Positions 23,835-33,715 of a stretch of 64,000 bases of DNA are shown in pieces. The notes beneath the pieces were generated by a model, which worked only from the letters and a program-made list of their open reading frames with translations, ran no database searches and was not told where the DNA came from. Source of the stretch: Ambrosia x helenae (Eukaryota; Streptophyta; Magnoliopsida; Asterales; Asteraceae); the NCBI GenBank assembly GCA_030844895.1, contig CM061233.1:95255719-95319718 (forward strand). The letters are read 5' to 3'. Each line of letters starts with the position of its first letter. The stretch's first letter is position 1. Made by a program: the position numbers and the translations under genes.

Positions 23835-23842
23835 TATTTATA
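23835..23842 (-). promoter_or_regulatory. TATA box for the antisense four-exon gene
   Basis: The minus strand reads TATAAATA within gggtataaatagtgc, about 130 bases before the ATG at 23707. It implies a promoter separate from the LTR. Confidence 0.6.
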
Positions 23843-23849
23843 CCCTAAG

Positions 23850-24345
23850 CATTAATTACGGTGGGCCAGGGAAACACTGCCAAGCCCACCATCTACACGA
23901 CACGTGGCCCACTACGCCGGAAATCGAGCCACGCGCCGCGCGTAAAGCACACGCGTCTGACACGGTTATCCCAAAAGTCATCTACAAGTAACTGACGGGA
24001 CAGCAAAACAGTCGCGGCAGACAGAGAGCCTGTCACTTCAACCGTCAAAGCAACTGCCATAATGACAACTTTTCGAATTTCCCCCCAAAAGAAAAAAGAA
24101 ATGATTTCCGAAACCAACATCAAATATCATACTAAAGGCGGACAACCACCCGCTTGCGATACAAAATATGTATACCGCCTGACGTAAACCGTAACAACCC
24201 GCCAACATACATAGCCCGCAAATTGCAACAACCCGCAAAATATCAAAAAAAAAAAAAAAAAAAAACATGGCATAGAAGCTCGCACCCTCTTTTTAATCAG
24301 TCCAACGACCCTCACGCTCGTGCTGCACACAACCAAGAGCCCCGC
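23850..24345. other. non-coding spacer before the 3' LTR
   Basis: No coding region is recognised between the antisense promoter and the 3' LTR. An A tract lies at about 24245-24264. The stretch may contain upstream elements of the antisense promoter. Confidence 0.5.
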
Positions 24346-24360
24346 TGGACTAGGGGGACT
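24346..24360 (+). promoter_or_regulatory. polypurine tract of the Tat-type element
   Basis: ggactagggggact precedes the 3' LTR directly. It is a purine-rich tract with two interruptions. Confidence 0.65.
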
Positions 24361-25234
24361 TGAAGGGGTAGGGACCCAAATTCACTCGGGCCCCTACCCA
24401 AAACTAAAAAGGCCAGGACATAAGAACAAGGGCTCTAAGCCCAAGTAAGCCCAACTAGGGGCAGGTAAACACGCGGGACGCGTACGCGGACTAAATGGCT
24501 AATCAGCGGGGATGACTCGTTAAGCCCCGCGGGTTAATACCCTGAGCGGACACGTGGCAGCTGCACATTTGATCGTACAATAAAGCACGATCCAATGAAG
24601 GCCCAGCGACGTGAGACAAGGAGCATGTTGCACGATCGACCAACAGGGGACGCACACGTGTCCAATATCAAACCCGCGGGAGACAAGCAGCACACCTCAT
24701 GCACTGGTTAGCCAATCAGAATGCACGGGACCACCTCAGTGAAGATCTCCACTAACGAAAGCCTGCAGAGGGGACAGCAGTACATATGAGGACCAATCAT
24801 ATTGACCCAGGCCTGCAACTAACCATATGACGACACGTCACCAAGACAGGTACGACCACCCTCTGTGATTTCCTATCGGCCACATAACATCTCCTGTTGG
24901 GCCTAACTATGGGCCGGTGTGGAGGCAAACCCTTAACTGGGCTTCAGCCCACTGGGTAAGTTAAGGGTGAATGTCAAGGTCCGTGTGGAACCTATTTAAG
25001 GAGGACTTCGTCTCCTTGAATAGGCCATTCAGAAAACCCCTGAAAAACACACCACGACCGACCACGTTTTTGTGTCTGCTAAGTAGAATCCTCTGGATTC
25101 GAGGCGGTCGCCCCCCACCGGAATATTGTCTTTTGCAGGTTTCCATCATAAAGAAGTCATCCATCCTTGCGAAGGATCTTCCTTGTAGGAGCAGATTGTT
25201 CATATCAACCTTGAGGTGAACATTTGTTTCTTCA
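24361..25234 (+). repeat. 3' LTR of the Tat-type element
   Basis: 874 bp, same ends and, on row-by-row reading, the same sequence as the 5' LTR. It is followed by the target duplication CCAAT. Confidence 0.95.
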
Positions 25235-25239
25235 CCAAT

Positions 25240-26210
25240 CATTAACTTCCCTTTCCTTCTTAGAACATCATTAGACCAGGTCATATGCTTAACAAATTGA
25301 CCCTGTTCTAACTATTGAATAATGGCCTGCAAACTGGGATCAGTCTTCCAACTTCCTTGTATAGAGGACCACAATAAAGGATCAATAGTACTAGTAATCA
25401 ACTAAAACAAAGCCATTCCCTCTACTCTTGACAAAGCATCTGCTGCTGAGTTTTCTGTCCCCTTTTTGTATTCAATCACATAATCATACCCTATTAACTT
25501 GGCCAACCACTTCTGTTGAAGGGGGTATTAATCTTCTGCTCCAACAGGTACTTTAAACTTCTCTGATCTGTCCTGATAATGAAGTGCTTTGCTACTAAAT
25601 AATGATGCCAAGCCTTGACAGCCATTAAGATAGCAAGCAACTCTTTCTCATAGACAGACATAGCCAACTCTTTTCCTGAAATACCCTTGCTTATAAAAGC
25701 CAAGGGATGGCCCTCCTGCATTAAAACAGCTCCCAACCCTTTTGTTGATGCATCAGTCTCAACAACAAAAACTTTGCTAAAATCAGGTAGAACCAATACA
25801 GGGGAAGATGATAAAGCATTTTTTAATTCCTCAAAAGCTTGTTGAGCCTCATCAGACCACTTAAAAGCCTCCTTTTTCAACAAATTAGTCAATGGTTTAG
25901 AAATACCTCCAAAAGACCTGATGAATCTTCTGTAATATCCTTCAAGGCCTAAGAACCCCCTGAGTTGCTTAATGTTCTTAGGGATTGGCCATTCTTGGAC
26001 AACTTCAATTTTAGCAGGATCTGTTGACACCCCCTCCTTTGTAATTATATGGCCTAAGTATTCAACTTGTGGTCCTGCAAAGGAACACTTGGATCTCTTG
26101 GCTACCAAGGTGTGTTTCCTTAGTAGTTTTAAAACTTGTTCCAAGTCCTGTACATGCTGCTGGAGATATAAGCACTGTACACCAGTATGTCATCAAAAAA
26201 AAACTAACAC
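25240..26210 (-). pseudogene. Reina-like RT 3' half and RNase H
   Basis: This is the minus-strand continuation of the Reina pol gene. After the frameshift at the poly-T tract near 26198-26206, just before the FDD catalytic motif, the frame continues with RT thumb sequence (KCSFAGPQVEYLGHIIT) and RNase H (VETDASTKGLGAVL, FIIRTDQRSLKYLLEQ). It is broken again near 25515, with further stops toward the Tat insertion. The segment then leads into the integrase half at 11038-12310, from which the Tat element has separated it by 12.9 kb. Confidence 0.88.
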
Positions 26211-27278
26211 ACATTTCCTTAACAAGGGCTTAAATGTAGCATTCATCAAAGCCTGGAATGTGGCAGGGGCATTGGTCAGCCCAAAGGGTAAGACCATGAA
26301 CTCAAAATGACCCTGATGAGTCCTAAATGCAGTCTTAAACTCATCACCCTTGTGCATCCTAATCTGGTGATACCCAGATCTCAGATCCAACTTGGAAAAG
26401 ACAGAACTACCCCCAAGTTCATATAAAAGTTCATCAATTAAGGGTATTGGAAAACTGTTCTTGATAGTTGCTTCATTCAGTATCCTATAGTCCACACACA
26501 TTCTATTTGACCCATCTTTCTTTTTAACTAAAACCACTGGAGCAGCAAAAGAACTTGTGCTCTCTCTTATGATTCCAGAATCAAGTAGCTCTTGGGTCAT
26601 TTCCTCTATAATATTTTTTTGGGCAGCAGGGTACCTATAGGGTTTTTGCACAATGGGTTGAGTACCTTCCTTCAAGATGAGCTTGTGATCACATTGTCTT
26701 TCAGGAGGTAATGAAGTAGGAATAGCAAAGACATCCTTATAGGATTCCAACAACTCATCAAAGATAGTTATACCCTTCTGTTCAACAACAAGAGGTGTTT
26801 GTTGGCCAAACCCCTCTTTATCAGATTGTAGGCTGAACAGATGAGCTTGAGTTTTATGACTAGTCAACAACTCATGCATTTTTTTTGTTGAACACAAGCT
26901 AATACCCTTGCTCCTTTCTCCTTTTAATTCAATCATTTGACCATTCATTTGGAATTTCATAGTTAACTCTTTGAAATTCCAAGTAATGTCATCCAAATTG
27001 TGCAACCACTGTATTCCTAAGACCATGTCATAATTTGACAGTGGTATAAGAAATACATCAGCTGTGAACCAAGATCCTTGCATGGTCCACTGTAAATTCT
27101 CAATCATCATATCACAACTCATCTGATCCCCATCAGCCACCATTATATCCATGGATTTAATTTTCTTAATTGGAAAACCAAGTTTTAAAGCAATTTTTAA
27201 ATCCAAAAAATTATGTGTGGAACCTGAATCAGTTAAGATTTGCAAGATCTTATTACCTATTACTCCTTTGATCCTCAT
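26193..27278 (-). pseudogene. Reina-like aspartic protease and RT 5' half
   Basis: A 361-residue open frame begins close to the protease motif (LTDSGSTHNFLDL), passes through the connector and enters RT (DYRILNEATIKN, LDLRSGYHQIRM, LPFGLTNAPATFQ). It ends at a stop caused by a length change in a T tract just before the FDD catalytic centre. The upstream border with gag also shows a frame change, near 27280-27330. Confidence 0.88.
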
Positions 27279-27331
27279 TGTGGTTCATCTGGAAACAAAA
27301 CTTCCTCTCCAGTATCCACTTCCTTCTCACC

Positions 27332-28388
27332 CTATTCTTCTTCATCAAAAACTTCAATAGAAAATAATTGCTTATTTTTGCATTGATGAGTAGGAGTAAA
27401 TTTCTCTTTACAACCAAAGCATTCACCCTTAGCTCTCTTTTCTGCTATTTCTTTAGGATTCAACCATCTTGTAGTTGGAGCTCTTGGTTTGACAGTTGGT
27501 GTGGGTAATACAGATTGGTTAGAAGAAACAGGTTTAGGTGTATAGTTGGTATTTTTGGAGTAGGTATTAGTTTGATAACTGGTTTTTGGTTTGATGTTGT
27601 GAATAGCTTGGTTGGATTCATCTTGCATCCTACAAAGCATGTAAGCTTCAGGGATGTTTCTTGGTCTCAAAATTCTGACAGGGTACCCAATTTCCAGATT
27701 AACAGCCCTCAAGAATAAGCTAACAGCATATTCATCACTTAATTGCACCCTTGTTAAACCCAGATCAGACTGTTGACACAATTCTTGTAAGGTTCCAGTC
27801 TGTCTTAAGGAAGCCAGAGCCCCTAAAGCATCCTGTACCATAGTCTCAGCAAATCTTGTGGAAATAAACAACTTATATTCTTCCCACTTCATCCCTTCAA
27901 TTGATCCTCCCCTGGATTTAACAAATGATTGATGCCATGACAAAGCTGCCTCTTCCAAATGAACAATGGCACATTTAACCTTCAAGTGTTCAGGAGTGTC
28001 ATCAATAGAAAAATAGTGTTCAACCCTACAGATCTACCCTTCCACATTTGTACCACTGAATTTAGGAAAATCCATCTTAGTGAGTCTTTGACTGATTCTT
28101 GGCAATGGTTGATCAATGGAATCACCACTGCTCACACTTGTACGAGCCCCATTCACAAACTGGCCCTCTTTGTTGTTTTGATTGGTAGGTTTAGTTAAGT
28201 GTTGCAGGGTTTTGAGAATTTCATTTAACTGTGACTTCATTTCAGAAACATGCATTGAGTTCTGAGTGGTAGCATTCTTTAAATTTTCCAATTCATTGAG
28301 GTTTTGACTAGTAACTTTTTCCAAACGATTCAAGGAAGAATCATGATCTTGGATTCTTTGCTCAAGAGTTTGATTACGGGTGGACATC
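27332..28388 (-). pseudogene. Reina-like gag with nonsense codon
   Basis: The likely start is the ATG of MSTRNQTLEQ near 28388, although an upstream in-frame start exists. The N-terminal part is a heptad-rich coiled coil, followed by the capsid region and a knuckle of the C-X2-C...H-X-C form (CFGC...THQC) near 27370-27410. A TAG at 28034-28036 interrupts the frame where a tryptophan would fit (VEG-stop-ICRVEHYF), consistent with TGG to TAG. A further stop at 27332 precedes the protease. Confidence 0.85.
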
Positions 28389-28785
28389 TTAATGAATGAA
28401 AAAGACGAATTAGAATAAGAAAAGGAAATGAAGAATTCAGATTGATTAGCTCGCAAATCGATCTAATCAAGGAATGGATTGTTCACAAATTGAACAATTC
28501 CTCGTTATCAAAGAAAACAGAGCAAAACAGAGTATGACAAAAATGAAGAACAGATGAATGGTTTTAATGGCAGATCAAGATAAAAGAAATGAATGATTAT
28601 TGTAAAGGCTCAAATTGGTTAAAGAAACGAAAGAGGTATGTTTTTCAAGCTCAAAAGGTGTAAAATGGTGGAAAATGGTGGTCGTAGTGTTCGGTAATGG
28701 TGGTTGAAGATGGAGGTTGATGGTAGTTAATGGCGGTTGAAGTAGTTAAAACGGTTATGATCAAGAGTTGTCCGAGAAACAGACA

Positions 28786-28797
28786 GCTCTAATACCA
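28786..28797 (-). promoter_or_regulatory. primer binding site of the Reina-like element
   Basis: The minus strand reads TGGTATTAGAGC two bases inside the LTR, a one-base variant of the initiator tRNA-Met primer site. Confidence 0.8.
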
Positions 28798-28799
28798 CT

Positions 28800-29004
28800 T
28801 GATAGAAAGAAGAAGAACTAAGAGAGGAATTCCAATCAATTAAGCTACCCTTCTCATTGATGATCGATTGATTATATACACATTATTACAACGGACGTTC
28901 CCGCCCAAACTAACAGACACAACTAACATTCAACTCTATTACAATTGACACATTTGCCCCTCATACTTTCTACTTATTACATTTATAACCCTGTACTCGT
29001 AACA
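28800..29004 (-). repeat. 5' LTR of the Reina-like element
   Basis: 205 bp, partner of 10806-11010 with about five substitutions. It is followed by the duplication CCCTC. Confidence 0.9.
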
Positions 29005-29237
29005 CCCTCTTCCAGACTTGAATTTTTAGGTCTCCAGTAGCCTCTCCCTCGTGTCCCTCCTCTCATAATTTTACATGTTGCCTACAATTGCTAATGTTTA
29101 ATTAATTATTTTTATTTTCATTCTTCATGATTCAAATGAAACATGAATTAATTGAGTGTTATCAAAAGTTCAAAACAATTAAAAATCTGATTCTAAACAT
29201 GCTGTTAAGTTATGTGATAGGAATTTTGCATTGATAG

Positions 29238-29934
29238 TGTTAGGACAAAAAGGATTGGTGAAACCACTTTTGCAAACCTTAGTCTAATTCACTTCTGTCA
29301 AAATACTCTAAGTATAGAACTGCTGAAGAAGAAGGATCAAACTGCTGAAGAAGAGATTCACAAGTGCTGAAGAAGAAAAGTCATCAGAAGTTCTGAAGTT
29401 CAAACTAGACACTTCTACTGAAGAACTACTGAAGACAAACTACTCATCAGTAGTTTGTCATTCATCAGTACTTACATGAAGATCTTTTCCACCGCCTTTA
29501 TATATCAGTAGTTTATTACTTTAGTATTTCTTTTTGCTTTATGTACAAGTTCCAAGACTGCAACTTGTTGCAACTTGTTTCTGAACTTGCTTTTGACAAG
29601 GTTCATGTATTTGTAAAGTCTATAAATAGAAGGGTTCATCCCTCTGTTTTAGACATTGATTTTAATACAGAAATCCTTCAATACTTATTATTGTTATTTC
29701 CATTTCATGTTTATTGAGAATCTGTCAAAGTGTTTCATTCTCATTCAATACTTAGATTCTCAATAAATACTTATCATTTATTAGTTCTTGAATCCAGGGG
29801 GAGTAATAACTCCTGTTGATAAGTGTAGCTTTAAACTTATAACATTCCGCTGTGCTATCACTCATCAATAACTTGCTAAACACTTAAGTGTCAACTAGCA
29901 AGTTCAAACAAAAGAGCAATATACTGATCCAACA
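29238..29934. repeat. solo LTR in the hAT element
   Basis: 697 bp from TGTTAGGACA to GATCCAACA, flanked by GATAG on both sides (29233-29237 and 29935-29939). A TATA-like tataaata at about 29620 suggests transcription on the plus strand. There is no internal sequence, so this is a recombination remnant. The family is not otherwise present here. Confidence 0.88.
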
Positions 29935-29957
29935 GATAGGTTAATAATCATGATTTA

Positions 29958-30045
29958 ATGGAGCCTAAAGTGACTCCTGAGCAAGCTGTTAAGTTATGTG
30001 ATAGGAACTTTGCATTGGAGCTGATGTCAAAACTAAAAATCTGAT
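29958..30045 (+). pseudogene. exon-like fragment of unknown gene inside the hAT element
   Basis: A 28-codon frame (MEPKVTPEQAVKLCDRNFAL...) has ordinary protein composition, and part of it is duplicated at 29201-29233 on the other side of the solo LTR. It could be a captured piece of a host exon. I do not recognise the source gene and the length is too short to be sure. Confidence 0.3.
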
Positions 30046-30452
30046 TCTAAACATGCCAAATCCGTTTAATTAGAAATCGAAGATGGTTCTATTAAAGCTA
30101 ATGCATTATTTACTTGTGTTATTTGTGCAGGTTCACATTGAAGTGGGACTTGTGTTCAAATGAGTTGGTCTCTTTTTGTGGTAAAAGACATAGTTGGACA
30201 GACAATTAAAGGTATTTAAACGCTTACAACCTCCTAAATTCTTATAGAATTATCGTATTAGTTATTTTAGGGATGCTAAATTTTAACATGTTGAAACCTA
30301 AACCGACCCAAACCCCTAAAACGACCCGAACGGTCAAACCGACCCGAACCCATATACCGACTCGAATTTTTTTTATGTTTGGTCATATAAATCAGAGTAT
30401 CTAAAAAAGGAACCCAGTGAAAAAAATTTCTGGATCCGCCACTGTGTTTTGA

Positions 30453-30960
30453 TTAGACAGATTAAGATCTGTTTCAACTGTTTATGAACTAAAGAACCCA
30501 TTTTTAACCTTTGATCATGGAACAAATAAAAGATAAAGCGAAAGAATACGTAAACCACCCACTTAAGCCAATATGCTAACCACTTGGTAGAGACACATGC
30601 AAGGAAGGTATCAGGTTCAAATATGAGCAAGAGGAAATAATTACTCTATATATTAAATTCCATCATCTTAGTCAATAGTCTACTTTTTGTTTTTTTCATT
30701 TTGGCCACTAAGTTTTATTTTGTAGTGGCTATTTTTTTTCTCTGTCTTCTTTTGTGAGGTGAAACCTTACGTAACCACTAGTTTATAATATTTTGTGTAT
30801 TCTTACCGTTAAAATAGTCTTAAAACTTCAAAAAGAGTTCTTTTAACTTCTTAAATGTCTAATGGTTTCCTAGTTCCTACGAACCTCCCTCCAATATAAT
30901 AATAGCTATTCAATTTATTTAGGTGTATACTTCTAGAAAACATAAGTTTGACCTTCTAGA
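30453..30960. other. intergenic spacer between hAT and LINE elements
   Basis: AT-rich, no gene. A weak tRNA-like pair, aaccacttggtagagac followed by ggttcaaat, lies at about 30577-30622; it lacks a good B box end and a stem. Confidence 0.45.
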
Positions 30961-31064
30961 TGATCAATACTTTTTTTTGAACGATCAACAAAATATATTA
31001 TTTCACCAAGCTAGCGGGATAGTAGCAATACACCATACATGATAAGTTTACACCAAAATAACAA

Positions 31065-33179
31065 TCACCAACCAACACTAGAGAGATTAAAACTACACCA
31101 AATATCCCAATCTAAGGATGGTTGATTCGCCCTCGCCTTAACCCAAAATAGGCTAAGGGACTTAATGTCGCCAAGAACCGTATTGAGAGATACTTGCTTT
31201 TGATTGAACACGGCCTCATTTCTATATTTCCAAATGCACCATATTGTTGTAAGGACAATCCCATAGAAGGCCTTTTTTGTTTTCGCGGAGCCACCAACAT
31301 GAGAATGCCACTCAAGTAAGTCTTTGAAATGGAAAAGAATTGGCGGACTCACTTTACACCATTGAGCAACAAGAGACCACAAAGCCTGCGAGAAACCACA
31401 CGACACGAAAAGATGCTTCGTTGTCTCAGCATAATCACCACATAAACGGCACATTTCCGACCCGACATGGACATTTCTACGGGCAAGAGCACACTTTGAC
31501 AGAAGTCTATCCAATTCAGCCCTCCAAGCCAGGATTAGAGTCTTCGACGGGACCCAAGAATTCTTCTTAATGACGAAATCAGCCTGCGCAAATCTGGATG
31601 AGTGCAGCCTGCTCTTCAATTCAGCCACGAAGAAGCATTGGCCGCTGCCAAGAGTCCACTTCCAGCGATCTTCAGTGGGCTGCAGAACCGGGACAACAAA
31701 CATGTCCGAAAACAGCTGCAGTTCAGCTTGTTCAGCAATAGAAAACGAGTTCCGACTCCACTCCCAACCCCACCCCAAACCCGACTGCAGTACACGGTCA
31801 GCAACCATCGCCAAATTGTTTTTTTCAAGGGCAAAGAGAGCTGGAAACGCAGCAGCCAGAGGCGAATCTGCGATCCAACAATCCAACCAGAAAAAAACGC
31901 CCAACCCGTTACCCACCAGCCCATGTATAGCCCAACCCACATCCACCCCACTAGACTTAATCAGGCCCAAAGACGAGTACACATTCTTCCAAGGCCCCGG
32001 AATCGTCAACTTAGTCGGTATCGGATTCCACTCCCTAGAAGAACTATGTATCGCCCAAATAGCCTTCCTCCAAAGAGCACTGGATTCCACTTTAAAGCGC
32101 CACCACCATTTTGCTAACATCGATAAATTTGCGTCTTGAAGAGAGCCGAAACCGAGACCACCAAATTCAACCGGAGCACAAACCCTTTGCCAAGCAACCC
32201 AATTCATCTTAGCCTTTTCTTCCGACCCACCCCAAAAAAATATCCTTCTTAGCCTATCAAGTTCATCAATGACCTTCCCCGGGGCTTTGAAAAGCGTAAA
32301 GTAATACGTTGGTAGAGCATTAAGAACTGACTTGATGAGAGTTACCCGACCACCAAAGGATAGAGTCTTCGCCTTCCACCTTGATAACTTGTTCCTAAAA
32401 GCATCCACGACCGGTTTCCAATTCTTACATAGATTCATGTTCGCCCCTACTTGTAGACCAAGATATATGAATGGGAAGGATCCGGCCCTACATAGGAGAA
32501 CATCCGCCATGTTATGAACCTCACCATCCTCAACACCTAATCCAAACACACTACATTTTTGGATGTTAGCCTTCAAAACCGACACCAAATAAAAGCATCT
32601 CAAGATCCGCTTTAAACACTTAGCATTTTCAATCGACCACTCACCAAGAAATATTACATCATCGGCGTATAACAAGTGTGTTAATTTTTGCCCATTCAAA
32701 CCGCACACCAAACCCCTAAACAAACCCACCTCGCTTGCTTTTCGCATAATACCGGTAAGAGCCTCCATAGCCATTAGAAATAAGAATGGCGAGAGGGGGT
32801 CACCCTGTCTAAGGCCACGAGAACACATGAACTCATGTGTTGGCGACCCATTAATCAAAACCGACGCCCTTGCCGATCTCACAATTGCCATCACCCATTT
32901 ACACCACCTCGCCGGGAAATTCATTTGGAGCATAACCGACTCCAAAAAATCCCAATTCAATGAGTCGTAAGCCTTCTCGATATCCACTTTAAATAACATA
33001 CCTTGCCTCCTTGTCTTTTTCATCCACCCAACAATCTCGTTAAGTATAAGAGGCCCGTCAGTTATGTTCCTACCCACAAGAAAAGCAGACTGCTCGGGAG
33101 AGATGAGTTTCCAAATTACCGTCTTCAACCGTGCCACAAGTACCTTCGAAAGAACCTTGTTTAGGCATCCAACCAAACT
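31065..33179 (-). pseudogene. LINE ORF2, reverse transcriptase 3' part and C-terminal zinc region
   Basis: Continuous open frame after the solo LTR at 33185. RT motifs are SPEQSAFLVGRNI, FKVDIEKAYDSL, GLRQGDPLSPFLF and LLYADDVIF (YADD at about 32658-32669). Downstream come the thumb region and a C-terminal zf-RVT-like segment with CRLCGDYAETTKHLFVSC. No RNase H domain is seen. The frame is intact to its stop at 31065, so this half of the gene is well preserved. Confidence 0.92.
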
Positions 33180-33184
33180 GATAG

Positions 33185-33681
33185 TGTAACAACCCGGCAC
33201 AGAACCCTAAAATTTTTCGCGTTTTAGTTCCGTTTTATAATAAATATTTAACCAAAGTAAATATTAGCTAAGTTGGTTATGTACGAAACTAAAAATCGAA
33301 TTAATTAATACAAATAATATTATCATAATGTACGTTTTAAGGCCGAACTAATACGTGATATCGAACCCAACCCGCACCCGTTCAGAACGGGTGAGTCACC
33401 AAGGGAGAGGACATTTGTCCTCCCCTATTGATGCCACCTACCATTTACCCCTTTTATAAAAACACACACATATCAGTGATGTGTGTTCCATTTGCATCTT
33501 CACACACACATAAACATAAGTATATAGAGAGAGAGAGACATGGAGAAAGGGAAAGGAGGAGGAGCCGGAGGGCTCCCACTGCCGCCTCCGGCGGTTCTCC
33601 GGCAACCAAACCCCACAACCAACACCATCATCATCTCCACAGCCCCCTTCTGATTATTAGAGAGAGAAAGACGCAGAGAAG

Positions 33682-33715
<34 letters not shown>

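Larger units (their letters stand above)
12316..25234 (+). mobile_element. Tat-lineage Ty3/gypsy retrotransposon, very young, nearly complete
   Basis: Two 874-bp LTRs that I could not tell apart by eye bound a 12.9-kb element. It is flanked by CCAAT on both sides (12311-12315 and 25235-25239). It sits in the Reina-like pol gene. Order: 5' LTR, primer site, one long gag-pol frame (gag, protease, RT, RNase H, second RNase H, integrase), 88-bp tandem repeats, two antisense coding units, a spacer and the 3' LTR. The second RNase H of 'archaeal' type and a long region between pol and the 3' LTR are known traits of plant Tat elements. The only coding defect seen is one TAG near the integrase end. 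It is GC-richer than its surroundings. Confidence 0.95.
10806..29004 (-). mobile_element. Reina-like chromovirus (Ty3/gypsy), disrupted
   Basis: The LTRs are 205 bp each and are flanked by CCCTC on both sides (10801-10805 and 29005-29009). On the minus strand the order is primer site, gag, protease, RT, RNase H, integrase, chromodomain-like tail and polypurine tract. Without the Tat insertion (12316-25239) the element is about 5.3 kb. That size, the very short LTRs and the integrase tail fit the Reina group of chromoviruses; the group name is inference. The LTRs differ at about 5 of 205 positions. One nonsense codon in gag and several frameshifts disable it. Confidence 0.92.
10377..30444. mobile_element. 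hAT-type non-autonomous transposon, host of a nested retroelement cluster
   Basis: The left end caggggcggatctag and the right end (...tggatccgccactg) form terminal inverted repeats of the CAGTGGCGGATC type. They are flanked by the perfect 8-bp duplication TGTTTTGA (10369-10376 and 30445-30452), the hallmark of hAT insertion. Native sequence is 10377-10805, 29010-29237 and 29940-30444, about 1.2 kb in all, with no transposase. The rest is inserted: a Reina-like gypsy element, a Tat-type element within that, and a solo LTR. The native part contains a tRNA-like module near the left end and a duplicated, exon-like segment near 29985. Confidence 0.88.
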
